Positions 23,561 to 34,988 are shown, counted from the first letter of the stretch. The stretch is 64,000 nucleotides of DNA from Phalacrocorax aristotelis (GCF_949628215.1 NC_134277.1:55624918-55688917), one strand, 5' to 3'. The notes: generated by a model from the letters alone, not told the origin. Numbers and translations: made by a program.

Positions 23561-24347
23561 TGTCACTTCCCTCCTTATGGCTTCCTTTCAGGGACAGGGT
23601 CAGGACCAGACTCAAGTGGTGGCAAAGCAGTTCTGAGTGGCAATGAACCACCCAATGAGACTGTGCCAACTGCGATGTGTTAAATAATTATGCACAAACC
23701 ATTTCCTTTGATTGACACTTAAGTAGAAGGCAAACAAACAAAAACAAAACAAAACCCACCCATTTAAGAAGAGAGCTCACTACTGAGGCAAACATTTTTC
23801 TTTTCCCCTCTTTCCCCCAAGAAATTTGCTTAGATGATGAGTAATGAGTCTTTTTTTTTTCTTTTTTTTTTTTCTCAACATACAATTTCTGTGCTCTAGC
23901 TTTCAAAGTCCGTTCTTCATACCCAGATTTTAAGGTACATTGGCTATCAGAGGGCAGAACAGAACAGATGTCCCTTGAAAGCAGGCAAAACTGCTGCCCT
24001 AAATCCCTGAGACCAGGAAGCATTTCTGGGTAATTGCTCCTGTATGTCTGTTTGTACAGACATACACCTCCATGCACCTATTGTTGCCTGCTGCTGGAGG
24101 CAGAGCGCAGGGTTGCACCCTGCACCAGGCAAGGAGGGACGTGAGGTTACACTTTGCCTCTACCTCACGCTGGTGATGCAATTCCCTTCTGCCTATCCTT
24201 CCAGGTTAATCACCTAAAGCAGCCAAGCAGCGCTTGTATGGTATTTTTCACAACTTGTCACCCTAGTGTATTCTTGCAGGTCTGCTGAGCCTGGCAAGCA
24301 GGCCCTTGGAGTCAGGTGAGGTTTCCAGACCTTGGGAGAACAGAGGA
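23561..24347. other. V6-V7 spacer
   Basis: Non-coding, with an A-rich stretch near 23728-23757 and a T-rich tract at 23851-23874 (two T-runs split by a C). No AP-1-type TGAGTCA is found at the usual distance upstream of V6, unlike groups B, C and E. Confidence 0.5.
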
Positions 24348-24386
24348 AATTTTGTGTTAGCTGCCTGATGGTTTTCTAAGGATGTG

Positions 24387-24835
24387 AGGTCCCAGTAAGT
24401 GCAATAGTAGGTAGCCTCTTGCTGCTTTTTTATTTTATATCTTGTCAGAGTACAGGTGGACTCCATCCCTGCCTTCTCGTCCCAGAAAATATCTCTGTAA
24501 GATTTGTCATAAAAAGAAGGGTCCCCCATTTGCATGTCCAGAATGCACTTTGTTGTTCCTCCAGGGTTGTGTTGGTACCAGTGGAGGAAGGTATTCAGAA
24601 AGTGTGACGCAGGGAAACAGCAGCTGATCCGCACAGTCATTTGCACGGCTCTGCTGGTGGAACGTTTTGGCTGCCTGAGGCTTTGCATCCATCCGCAGGG
24701 AAAGCAGAGAAACAGCACTGTTGTGACAGCAGCAACCAGCCCCCAGGGCTCAGAGATTGTCACTCTCCCAAACCCCTGCAACTTACATCACCAGCAAAGG
24801 GCTGATGCAGCCAGAAGCACCTTCAGCAGCAACAT
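24387..24835 (-). pseudogene. TRGV: TCR gamma variable gene V7 (group E), probably defective
   Basis: The V body is open: ISCC for the first Cys, LHWYQH for the Trp and TYYCTYW for the second Cys. FR3 is degenerate around KKQQEATYYC, where an acidic residue is usual. The leader ATG (24833-24835) starts MLLLKVLLAASALC. The best donor, GTAAGT, comes after an in-frame TGA; an earlier GTGATG would avoid it. At the place of the usual CTAG acceptor the sequence ends in GG rather than AG. A nearby AAAG could serve with the GTGATG donor in matching phase, so a weak product is not excluded. RSS: heptamer CACATCC (24380-24386), 23-base spacer, nonamer CACAAAATT (24348-24356), poor in both parts. I call it a pseudogene, or at best an ORF of doubtful function. 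Confidence 0.7.
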
Positions 24836-26563
24836 CTGGGTCGTGTGATGCCAAGCCTGCCTCCATGAACCAGCCAGGAGCAGAGTCCGTCCCCAGCAGA
24901 AGGGAGCAGCACATAGGAGGACAAATGAGTGACTCAGGTGGCCATCACCCAGTGGCAGCTCCTCTAAATGCCTTGAGCTTTTTGGGGCCATAGGAGGTCT
25001 CCTCTGCCTCTGTATGAAGGTTCCATGACACACTGAAGTTCCCAAAGGTAAGTCCGGTGTGAGCAACTACAGCTTTTCTTTAAGGAAACTGCCTCAGGAC
25101 TGTACCCAGGTCCTGGGACTGTAGCCCTTGAAAAGTTGAGCCAGAGCCACTGAGGAAGGGCTGTGAGTCAGATCAGCTCCAGCCGTATATCGGGGTGTGA
25201 AGGTTCCAGTGCGGAGGTCACACTGGTGGGCGGTGAGTGTGTGCTGTCCCCCAGAGGTCTGCAGGAAGTGGGAGGCATTCCCCCATGCCGCTATGGATCT
25301 CCTTTTCCTGTTTTCTGTTTCAGCTGCAACATGCTGAAGTGCCCAGAGTGCCCCCGTGCTGGTGCTGCCCTTCACAGAAGGACTTAAGGTCTGCTCTCCC
25401 AAAGCCCAGGGTTGTGTTTTTGCCCTGCTCCCTCCTCTCGGGAGCCTGAACCACACCAGCTCACGGTCACCGCAGCCAAGGCTGTCCCATACCTTCACAT
25501 CCCCAACAAGTTCTCCCTTGTTTGTGAGTTGGAGGGGCAGAAGACCACCCTTCCTTGTTGGCTGCTTGGTCACCTGTGTTTGGAAGTTGTTGTCAACTCA
25601 CGCCAGAAACCTCCTAGATGGTTGTGAGGAACCCTCACGTCCCGCAATGTGAAGACACAAGGCGAGCAGCCTGCAGTTAATATCTCAGGTCACGTGCTCT
25701 ACAACCTATTTTTCAAAGAGTTAAGCAGGCCAGACACATGAATAGTGAGGCGTTACGTATTCAAAGCTTTCCAAAAGTCCAGCCAAAACGATGTTCAGAG
25801 CCTGCGGAACTGGAAAACCACCACAATGGAGGTATTTGTGCTCATTTGTGAAGGCCCAGACGCATTAAAGGAGTATCTCACAGGATATTGAGGATGTGCA
25901 CTCTGTCCTACCGCAGGAACTCAGAGGCACAAAACTGTCTCCGTTTTTCTGACGTAGCTGTCAAATGGCAAATGGCAGCTTTCCTCAAACTCGTCTTTGA
26001 TCATAGACCCTGATTTGTAACAGTCAGTGCACTTAACCCAAAGGGCCTGAGAGTCTCTGCTTGCCAGGGGCACGGCCCCTGGCTGAGGATTTAACGTCTG
26101 CCCTGGACACACCACGTGAGAAAGTGTGACAATAACACTGGGCTTTCTGGGGTGTTGTAGAAGTTTGTCAAGAGCGAAATGCAAAGGAAGGTAAAAAAAA
26201 CCAACACATGAAGGAGAGTGTGCAAGATCATCTGGTCTTCCCTCCTTTTAAATTCATGTAGGTTTTTTTTTAAAGAAAACACAGAGGGGATGGAGATGTC
26301 TTTCTCTGCTAGCTCCAAGGATTCTAACAGAGAAGAGAAATTTGCAGTTGACATTTGTTCAAAGAGACGGGCGTGTTCACTGTCGGGAGTGCTTTCAGGA
26401 CAATCAAGCTTTACTCTTAAGACAATCAAGCCTTCATCTTAAGAGCCATGTTCACTCTATTTACGCTGAAATGACTGGGAATCTCCCATTTCTGGATGTT
26501 GTAGATATGGGTCAGTGCTGAAATGTACTGAGTTCAGAACTTGCGGTTCAGAGTGCAAAACGA
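24836..26563. other. V7-V8 spacer
   Basis: Contains an AP-1-type TGAGTCA at 24930-24936, a partial spacer repeat (about 25110-25420) and a block at 25379-26420 that is copied almost exactly at 38351-39392, at the right end of the macro-unit. The stretch 26421-26454 is the 34-bp sequence shared with the V3 flank at which the macro-unit junction lies. No gene. Confidence 0.65.
25379..26420. repeat. 1,042-bp block copied at the macro-unit end (38351-39392)
   Basis: Matches 38351-39392 at an offset of 12,972 bp with only isolated differences (for example AAACTCGTCT versus AAACTTGTCT near 25988). It shows that the right end of the macro-unit was once the flank of a V8-type cassette. Confidence 0.85.
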
Positions 26564-26602
26564 CCTTTTTGTATGGCTTCTCTTTGCTGATCTAATGCTG
26601 TG

Positions 26603-27064
26603 ACACCTTGGTAAACCAATAGGCACAGTAGTAAGTGCCAGAATCACTCAGCGTTAAATATTTTATCCTTAGAACATAGAGGGGGTCTGACGAAGGTTTC
26701 CAAACTTCAAATCTTATTTCATCACTGCTATCATCAAAAACAGGTGACTGTCCCGACATGTACAGTATCCTCTTTGGTGGCTCCCCAGGAAGCTGCTTGT
26801 ACCAGTGCACAACGTTATTGGTTCTCATCTGGCACTCCATGCTGACAGAGCTGCCCTTCACCTGCCTCCGGAGCGCTGGGCTTTGCACTGGCACTGCCTG
26901 CGTGTCTCCACCTGGAAGGGGAAGCAGAGAAATTGTGTGAAGGGAAGAAACCACTGGAGTTTGGAGCCCCGACTGTGCTCTCGGCACACGGGAAGGAGAG
27001 GGGAGAGGAAAAAGGGCTTACGGGACCACAGAGAACTTGCAAGAAGGACTGGGAGCAGCAACAT
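26603..27064 (-). CDS. TRGV: TCR gamma variable gene V8 (group B)
   Basis: Leader 27022-27064, intron 110 nt, V exon 26603-26911. The leader, intron and FR1 are the same as V3 and V4, but CDR1 (RTNNV) and FR3 (EIRFEVWKPSSDPLYVLRIK) are strongly changed. Core residues SMEC, VHWYKQ and TYYCAYW remain. RSS: heptamer CACAGCA (26596-26602), 23-base spacer (26573-26595), nonamer ACAAAAAGG (26564-26572). A TAG shortly after the V end lies in the RSS spacer and is removed by joining. Probably functional. It carries the most divergent V-domain of the group B genes. Confidence 0.92.
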
Positions 27065-28368
27065 GTTGCCCGTGTGGGTTAAACCTGGAAATGAAATGGA
27101 GAGAAAAACGTTATAAAGCCCTTCAGGTGGAGAAAGCTCCAAACAAGTGGGAGGAGGAAATGACTCATTTGTCACATCCAATGGTCGTTCTTCAACTTGC
27201 TACCATGGCGGGGGGTTAAATTTATTGACAAGCGAAACCCCATCAGCAACGATGTAGAGAGGAGCTAAAATAGTCAATTTGAAGTAATTTTTCTTCCTCT
27301 ATCAATCTGCTACATTCCTCTCAGACTTACGTGCTGAGCTCACACATAAAAAGTCCAGGTTACATTCTGGCCCTTCCCAAGGACGTTCTCCTGACCTCAG
27401 ACACCCCAAAGCTGTCCCAGAAGCACGTTTCAGCAGCCTTTCCTAGAACATACTGCCTGCTTTGGTAGCACGAATCAGGTAAGTCATAGTGAACTGTCAC
27501 CTCTGAGTCTTCCTTAAAGCAGCTCCAAACTGCCTCGTCCCCTTATCCATCTACCCCAGACACGGTGATGTGACGCCAGGGTGAAGCGTGCACGTCTCCC
27601 AGGCAGCCGTTTTCTGCCCTCTGCTGTTTCTTGTACTTTTCCTCATTTCAGAGCCCGGCAAAGGTGCCCTGCAAAGGCTGCATGGCAAACGGTCACTTGG
27701 GCAGCAGCCACCACACAGCACTCTCTACGCTGGGAATGATTTCTCATTTTCTGACCCAAAAGAGATAATCAACTTTGGACTGCTGTAGTCTGCAGCTTTC
27801 TCTCGTAAATGATCTTCACAATAATTTCTCGGGGCCGTCTTTTCAGGAGAGGCACAGTATTACAGACCCTTGCCTATAACAAGGGGTCCTAGGGCGTATC
27901 GGTGTTAGAAGCAGCCCTCCTCATCACTGAGTGACCATCATCAATGAAACATTAGGGTGGGAGTGACCAGTGAGGAGCATCACCAGTATCGCCATCGTGA
28001 CCTGGGTGTGAAGTCTCCCAGGCTACCTCTTCAGTGCAAATATGCCCCTCCTGTGCTGCCTGCCTGCCATTTGCTTCATTTTTGCCAGCTCAGCCTGTAT
28101 GTGGGGAAGTATCTGCCTTCTTGAAAGACAAAACTGTGCCACTGTCTACATTCAGCTGTAACGCCATCACGCACAGGAGTGCTCCTTTTCCCCAGCACAG
28201 CGCATTATACCTGTTGAGGTGCAGAATGCTGCTTTTCTGTGCTTTTCTCTCTGTCAGTTATTTAGACTGACATACTCAGCATGAACCTGTTGTGTTGTTT
28301 TAGAGGCAGGAAGGTGCAATGGTGTTTCTCTGCATTTGACAGAAAGCCTGCCGCTCAGGGTACAGGCA
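27065..28368. other. V8-V9 spacer
   Basis: Near-identical to the V4-V5 spacer at 7,147 bp offset, including the AP-1 element (27161-27167). No gene. Confidence 0.6.
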
Positions 28369-28407
28369 GCTTTGTGTACGGGCTGCCTGTGCTCTTCTGG
28401 TTCTGTG

Positions 28408-28878
28408 GGACTGCCAGTAGGCACAGTAGTAGGTACCTTCATCGCTGGAGTCGACGTCCCTGACAGTTAAAGTGCAGACATCTGTGTCTTTCTTCGAAGA
28501 CCCAAACTTGTTTCTATAGGAACTGTCATCATAAGCAGGTTGAGCTGATCCGATATACAGAATCCGTTCGGGAGCTTTGGGTGGTATATGTCGGTACCAA
28601 TGTATATACGCAGACCGGAAGTCAGATATGCCCTCGGCTTTACACTCAATCCATGCAGTTTTCGTTTGCCGTTTGGTAGTAGATACTTGGCTCTGCTTCA
28701 GAAGCACTTGTCCATCTAGAAAGAAGGAGAGAAAACACAAGGAGCGCTCTTAGCCTGCTGTTCACTCACACTCGTAAATAAGGGGTACCTCCTGCCGCTG
28801 CCGCGTGCCATGCTGTGGTGACAAGGGGAACCTACGAGACCAGGCTGCAGCCAGGGCCAGGAGCGGGAGCAGCAGCAT
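28408..28878 (-). CDS. TRGV: TCR gamma variable gene V9 (group C), duplicate of V5
   Basis: Leader 28836-28878, intron 120 nt, V exon 28408-28715; RSS 28369-28407 with heptamer CACAGAA and nonamer ACACAAAGC. The encoded V domain is identical to V5 as far as I can read, with Cys 39, Trp 54 and Cys 112. Differences from V5 lie only in flanking DNA, for example one base just outside the leader intron near 28801. Intact. Because V5 and V9 are identical, transcripts from them could not be told apart. Its upstream flank is cut short at 29286 by a retroviral fragment. Confidence 0.92.
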
Positions 28879-29286
28879 CCTGATGGCTCTTGCTGGCGTC
28901 TGCCTTCAGGAAGAAGGGGACAGATCTCCCGACAGCAACGGAGAGCTGCTGCGGCTGAGGAAAGGAAATGACTCACTTGGGCATCATCCGGAGAGGCTCC
29001 GCTGGCAGCAGGCAGGTGATGTTGAGAAAAAGCAGCGTGGCTGCACCCTGCTGAATGTTAACAGCCCGATTATAGCTTTTACACAAGCAGCACAAACTCA
29101 CCTGATTTTGCTCACTCTCCCTCTCTCTCTCATGCACTCTCCCCCCAGATTACTTTAACTCATTTAACAAAGTAATTGTGTAGCCTGAAGCAGTTTTACC
29201 ACTGCTTGTAAAGTAGTTGAAGGCTGCTAAACAATGTGTGGGGTCAGACGCTTTTCCTCAGTCCCACTGCCAATAAAAGGAAGCAG

Positions 29287-32200
29287 GTATCCCTTCAAGG
29301 AAGGTGTTATATATCGCCCAGGAAAATGGACCACCATGGGGAAGGGTTTCCAGTACCTGAGGGAATTATCTGTGCTTGAGGTGATTTATGGTGAGTTGGA
29401 CGATGAACAGTCACCCAAAGATCCAGATGAAGGCCAGTGCGCATGACCCACGTGGCGGAAGTTTGTAAGGAGGGCACCATCATTTTATGCAAACTCATTG
29501 GCCATAATGCCTGGAAAGATGGCGAGGCACCAGCGGTGGTGGATGTGATTTGCAGACTCTGTGATTATGAAGCAGATACCTCTTCCTCCCTCATCTCAGC
29601 TGTGGAGAAACTGTCCGGGAAGGTTCAGCAACTCAAAGAGGATATGTCCTACCCCCCACCTGTATGGACCAGTATCTCAGCCATTAGGAGAAAGCGTCCT
29701 TTTGCTCAAGAGAGAGGATACACACCATGGGCCAGCCTATGGTTTTACCCACGTGACCACGGAGAGGACATGAGGAAGTGGGGTGGAAAATCTACCTTGA
29801 CCCTAGAGGCGTGGTTACATGAATTGCAAGGAAAAACAATTATTCAGGGGGGTTCTCCTAGGCAAGTTGCTGCTCTGGTTTCCAGTAAGCAGTTCCCCAA
29901 ACAGAGGAATAGAAGTGCTGATTTTACTTCTGAGCTTAATAGAGAGACTTTTGATTCACATTTACAAGTGAGTTGTGAATGCTACAATGAGGACTAGAGA
30001 GGCCCTACCTCCAGCCAGGTGGAGGAAAGGGACAACCGAGTTTACCGGACTGTCGATCTGATGGCACATCAGACGCACAGGAGTATAAGGCTTTAGTGGA
30101 CACCAGTACAGAGTGCACCGTAATGCCATCAAGCTCTATAGGGGCAGAAACCATCAGCATTGCTGGAGTGACAGGGGGATCCCAAGAGCTAACTGTATTG
30201 GAGGCCGAAGTGAGCCTAACAGGGAATGAGTGGCAAGAGCACCCCATCGTGACTGGCCCAGAGGGTCCATGAATCCTTGGCATAGACTACCTCAGGAGAG
30301 GGTATTTCAAGGACCCAAAAGGGTACAGGTGGGCTTTTGGTGTAGCTGCCTTGGAGACGGAGGGAATTCAACAGCTGCCTACCTTGCCTGGTCCCTTGGA
30401 GGACCCTTCTGTTGTGGGGTTGCTGAGGGTCAAAGAACAACAGGTGCCGATTGCCACTACAACAGTGCACTGGTGACAATATTGCACCAACTGAGACTCC
30501 CTGATTCCCATCCGTGAGCTCATTTGTCAACTGCAGAGCCAAAGAGTGATCAGTAAGACCTGCTCACCCTTTAAACAGTCCCACATGGCCAGTGTGGAAG
30601 TCTAATGGAGAGTGGAGACTAACAGTAGACTGTCGTGGCCTGAGCAAAGTCACTCTACCGTTGAGGGCTGCCGTGCCAGACAAGCTAGAACTTCAGTACG
30701 AATTGGAGTCAAAGGCAGCCAAGTGGTATTGCAAAACTGATATCACTAATGCATTCTTCTCAACCCCTCTGGCAGCAGAGCGCAGGCCACAGTTGGTCTC
30801 ACTTGGAGGGGTGTCCAGTACACCTGGAATCGACTGTCCCAGGGGTGGAAATACAGCCCTACCATTTGTCATGGACTGATCCATACTGCACTGGAAGAGG
30901 GTGAAGCTGCGGAACACCTACAATATACTGATGATATCACTGTGTGGGGCAATACAGCAGAAGACGTTTTTGAGGAAGGGAAGAAAGTAGTCCAAGTCCT
31001 TCTGAAGGCCGGTTTGGCCATAAACCGAGGTAAGGTCAAGGGACCTGCACAGAAGATCTAGTTTGTAGGAATAAAATGGCAAGACGGATGTCATCAGATC
31101 CCAATGGAGGTGATCAACAAAATAACAGCCCTGTCTCCATCCACTAGCAAAAAGGAAACACAAGCTTTTTAGGGACTGTAGGTTTTTGGAGAATGCATAT
31201 TCCAAATTATAGTCTGATTGAAAGCCCTCTCTAGCAAGTGACCCAGAAGGAGAGTGATTTCAAATGGGTCCCTGAGCAACAACAGGCCTTTGAATAAATT
31301 AATCAGGAGATAGTTCATGCAGTAGCTCTTGGGCCAGTCTGGGCAGCACAAGATGTAAAAAATGTGCTCTGCACTGCAGCCGGGGAGAATGGCCCTACCT
31401 GGAGCCTCTGGCAGAAAGCGCCAGGGGAGACCCGGGGTCGACCCCTAGGGTTTTGGAGTCGGGGATACAGAGGGTCCGAAGCGCACTATACTGCAACTGA
31501 AAAAGAGATATTGGCTGCATATGACGGGGTTTGAGCTGCTTCAGAAGTGGTTGGTACAGAAGCAGAGCTGCTCCTGGCACCCCGACTACCGGTGCTGGGC
31601 TGGATGTTTGAACGGAAGGTCCCTTCTACACATCACGCAACTGATGCTACGTGGAGTAAATGGGCCGCACTGATCATGCAATGGGCTCGAATAGGAAACC
31701 CCAGTCACCCCGGAATCTTGGAAGTGATTGTGGACTGGCCAGAAAGCAAAGATTTTGGACTGTCACTAGAGGAGAAGGTGACACATGCTGAAGAAGCCCT
31801 GCTGTATAACAAACAGCCAGAAAATGAGAAGCAATATGCCCTCATCACTGACAGGTCCTGTCGTCTTGCGGGAAAGCATTGGAGATGGAAGGCTGCTGTA
31901 TGCAGTCCTATATGGCAGGTCACAGAAACTGCTGAGGGAGAAGGTGAATTGAATAATTTTGCAGAAGTAAAGGCCATCCAGCTGGCTTTAGACATCGCTG
32001 AACGAGAAAAGTGGCCAGTGCTCTATCTCTACACTGACTCATGGATGGTGGCAAATGCCCTGTGGGGTGGTTATGGCAATGGAAGCAGAGCAACTGGCAG
32101 TGCAGAGGCAAACCCATCTGCGCTGCCAAATAGTGGCAAGACATTGCTGCCTGGGTAGAGAACCTGGTTGTGAAACTATGTCACGTGGATGATCACGTCC

Positions 32201-32572
32201 CCTAGAGCAGGGCCCCTGAAGAACGTCGAAACAACCAGCAGGTGGATCAGGCTGCTGATATTGAAGTGGCTCAGGTGGATCGCATAAGGGTGAATGATTT
32301 ATAGCTTGGTGGGCCCATGACATCTCAGTCCATCAAGGAAGAGATGCAACATACAGATGGGCTTGTGATCAAGGGGTGGACTTGACCACAGATGCTATTG
32401 CACAGGCCTGGCAGATTGATTATATCACCCTCCCACAAACCTGCCAAGGCAAGTGCCATGTGCTTAAAATGGTATAAGCAACCACCGACGCTGGGAACAT
32501 ATCCCGTGCCCCGTGCCACCAGCAGGAACATTATGCTGGACCTTGACAAAAAAGTCTTATAGCGACAAAGGC
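29287..32572 (+). mobile_element. Endogenous retrovirus internal fragment, broken, no LTRs
   Basis: Plus-strand sequence with, in order, gag-like (about 29300-29996), protease-like (about 30050-30300), reverse-transcriptase-like (about 30560-31250), RNase H-like (about 31820-32300) and a short integrase-start-like part (to about 32500). Env and both LTRs are missing. It is a fossil with many breaks, so old. Assignment to the widespread avian ERVL-like group is tentative. The left edge abuts the V9 upstream flank exactly where the V5 copy continues into unique DNA; the right edge abuts the block that normally precedes group B genes. It lies antisense to the V genes. Confidence 0.85.
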
Positions 32573-33185
32573 CCCAAAGGGCCTGAGAGTCTCTGCTTGC
32601 CAGGGGCACGGCCCATGGCCGAGGATTTCACTTCTGCCCCAGACACATCAAGTAAGAAAGCGTGACAATAACATTGGGCTTTCTGGGATGTTGTAGAAAT
32701 TTGTAGAGACTGAAATGCAAAGGAAGGCCAAAAAACCCAAACACATGAAGGAGGGTGTGCAAGATCGTCTGGTCTTCTCTCCTCCATGCCTTTTTTTCAA
32801 AAGAAATCACTGAGGGGATGGAGATATGTTTCTCTGCTAGCTCCAAGGGTTCTAACAGAGAAGAGAAATTTGCAGCTTACATAGGTTCACAGCAGGCCGT
32901 GTTCACTGTCAGGGGAGTGCTTCCAGGACAATCAAGCTTTCTTCTTAAAAGGCAAGTTCACTACATTTACGCTGAAGTGACTGGGACTCTCTTGGTTCTG
33001 GATGTTACAGCTATGTGTGAGTACTGAAATGATGTACTGATTATTAACATCATAAATTTAGCAGTTGTCATGAACAACTTCCTATTTTTCTTATCCAGCT
33101 ACAGAAAATCATGAGAGAGGGGTGGAATAGGGAACTTTCTGCATTTTGGCAGAGTTCAAACCTTGTGGTTCAGAGTGCAAAACAA
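32573..33185. other. V10 3' flank
   Basis: Shared group B 3' flanking block, starting at the CCCAAAGGGCCTGAGAG phrase right after the retroviral fragment and running to the V10 RSS. No gene. Confidence 0.6.
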
Positions 33186-33224
33186 CCTTTTTGTATGGCT
33201 TCTCTTTGCCGATCTAACACTGTG
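33186..33224 (-). other. 23-RSS of V10 with consensus heptamer
   Basis: Heptamer CACAGTG (33218-33224) is the exact V-side consensus; 23-base spacer (33195-33217); nonamer ACAAAAAGG (33186-33194). The other group B genes have CACAGCA at this place. Confidence 0.88.
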
Positions 33225-33688
33225 CTGCCTTGATATAACCCAGTAGGCACAGTAGTAAGTGCCAGAATCCCTGGGGGATAAATAATCTATTGTAAGTCTA
33301 TAGAGGGGCTGTGCAGAAGGCTTCTGAGCTCGAAATCTCTTTTTATCACCACTGTCATCATAAATAGGTGACTGTCCCGACATGTACAGTATCCTCTTTG
33401 GTGGCTCCCCAGGAAGCTGCTTGTACCAGTGCACAGTGTTATCGGTGCTCATCTGGCACTCCATGCTGACAGAGCTGCCCTTCACCTGTGTCCGGAGCGC
33501 TGGGCTTTGCACTGGCACTGCCTGCATGTCTCCACCTGGAAGAGGAAGCAGAGAAATCGTGTGAAGGGAAGAAACCACTGGAGTTTGGAGCCCCGACTGT
33601 GCTCTCGGCACACGGGAAGGAGAGGGGAGAGGAAAAAGGGCTTACGGGACCACAGAGAACTTGCAAGAAGGACTGGGAGCAGCAACAT
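33225..33688 (-). CDS. TRGV: TCR gamma variable gene V10 (group B)
   Basis: Leader 33646-33688 (GTAAG donor 33641-33645), intron 110 nt, V exon 33225-33535. Core residues SMEC, VHWYKQ and TYYCAYW are intact; the joining end reads CAYWVISRQ. CDR1 is STDNT, and FR3 has several changes from V3 (KKRFRAQKPSAQPLYRLTID). It is the only group B gene with the consensus CACAGTG heptamer, so it may be used more often than its relatives. Probably functional. The usual promoter block lies upstream (AP-1 site 33785-33791). Confidence 0.93.
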
Positions 33689-34988
33689 GTTGCCCGTGTG
33701 GGTTAAACCTGGAAATGAAATGGAGAGAAAAACGTTATAAAGCCCTTCAGGTGGAGAAAGCTCCAAACAAGTGGGAGGAGGAAATGACTCATTTGTCACA
33801 TCCAATGGTCGTTCTTCAACTTGCTACCATGGCAGGGGGGTTAAATTTATTGACAAGCTAAACCCCATCAGCAATGATGTAGAGAGGAGCTAAAATAGTC
33901 AATTTGAAGTAATTTTTCTTCCTCTATCAATCTGCTACATTCCTCTCAGACTTACGTGCTGAGCTCACACATAAAAAGTCCAGTGGTTCTGTGTGGCCCA
34001 GTGGTGAGCAGCGAGTGTGTACCGTCACCCGGAGAGCTGAGGGGAGGTGCGCGGTACGTGAGTGGGTGGGAGGCATTCCCCCATGCCACTAGGGACCTCC
34101 TTTTGCTGTGTCAGCTTAGTCACCCAGCTGCAGCATGCTGAAGTGCCCAGGGTGCCCCTGTGCTGATGCTGCCCTCCACTGAACAGTGGGAGGCCATCAC
34201 CCTCTAGTTGCCGGGGCAGCTGCACCATGGGAAGGCACCTTCACTTTGGTTTTGCATGTGGGAGGAAATGCACAGCCGCAGGTTTTCATTTTGAATTTTG
34301 GATAAGATGCAAACACCTCTTGGAAAGGAAGACTGGTAAACAAAAGCGAGGCTGGTGAGGGCTGCTGTCAACAGCCATGGCAGAGGGTCGTCTCGATGCA
34401 TGGGGCTGATGCCATTGCGCGCTCCCTTGTGACTGGTGAGTCTGGGCTGCAGTTCTCCAGCTGTGAGGGAGATGAGCTGCTTCGGCCTCCCTCCTGCTGG
34501 TGGTTGGCCACATGCAGCAAGCTGGTGTGTTGCTGACTGGCATGAAAAGGTGCCCATGAGCAGAAGGCTCAACGGAGAGGCAGGCAAGGAGAAACCCCTG
34601 CCCCTGTGTGTTGGCAATGGAAAGGGTCCCTCTCTTCCAATGAAGAACAGTTGGCAAGTCCTTAATTTTGTCAGGCCTCCCTCACTTTCAGGGGAGAAGA
34701 AGAAACGACTTAAGGACCAGCAAGCTCAACAAAGTGATCATGAAAAGAGAAATATGAAATGGAATTTATGGTGAAGGGAGGGAGGTGCAAGGAAAAGGTT
34801 ACTCATCTCCGCGCATCCCATGATAGTCTCCTGCGTGGGCAACTCTTGTTAATCAGAGTGAAAACTGTGTAGGCAATTTTATGCTGAGGACCTGAAATCC
34901 AGCCCTGCTTGGCAAAACCTACCAGGACATGTATAAAACAGAAGCAGTACGTTGTTATTCTTCTGATCACAGATATCTTCTGGTACGT
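33689..34988. other. V10 5' flank and spacer repeat
   Basis: Group B promoter block, then the cassette spacer repeat from about 33983 to 34988, where similarity to the V2-V3 spacer (16441-16570) breaks abruptly at the start of an LTR. Confidence 0.65.

Noticed and set aside
22944-23669. A 241-codon minus-strand open frame spanning V6
   Set aside because: It reads through the V6 intron and upstream DNA. The real gene is split: the leader is in another phase and has a donor, and the V exon has a CACACAG acceptor.
26578-26592. TAG soon after the V8 YYC taken as a pseudogene signal
   Set aside because: It lies in the RSS spacer beyond the heptamer and is removed on V-J joining.
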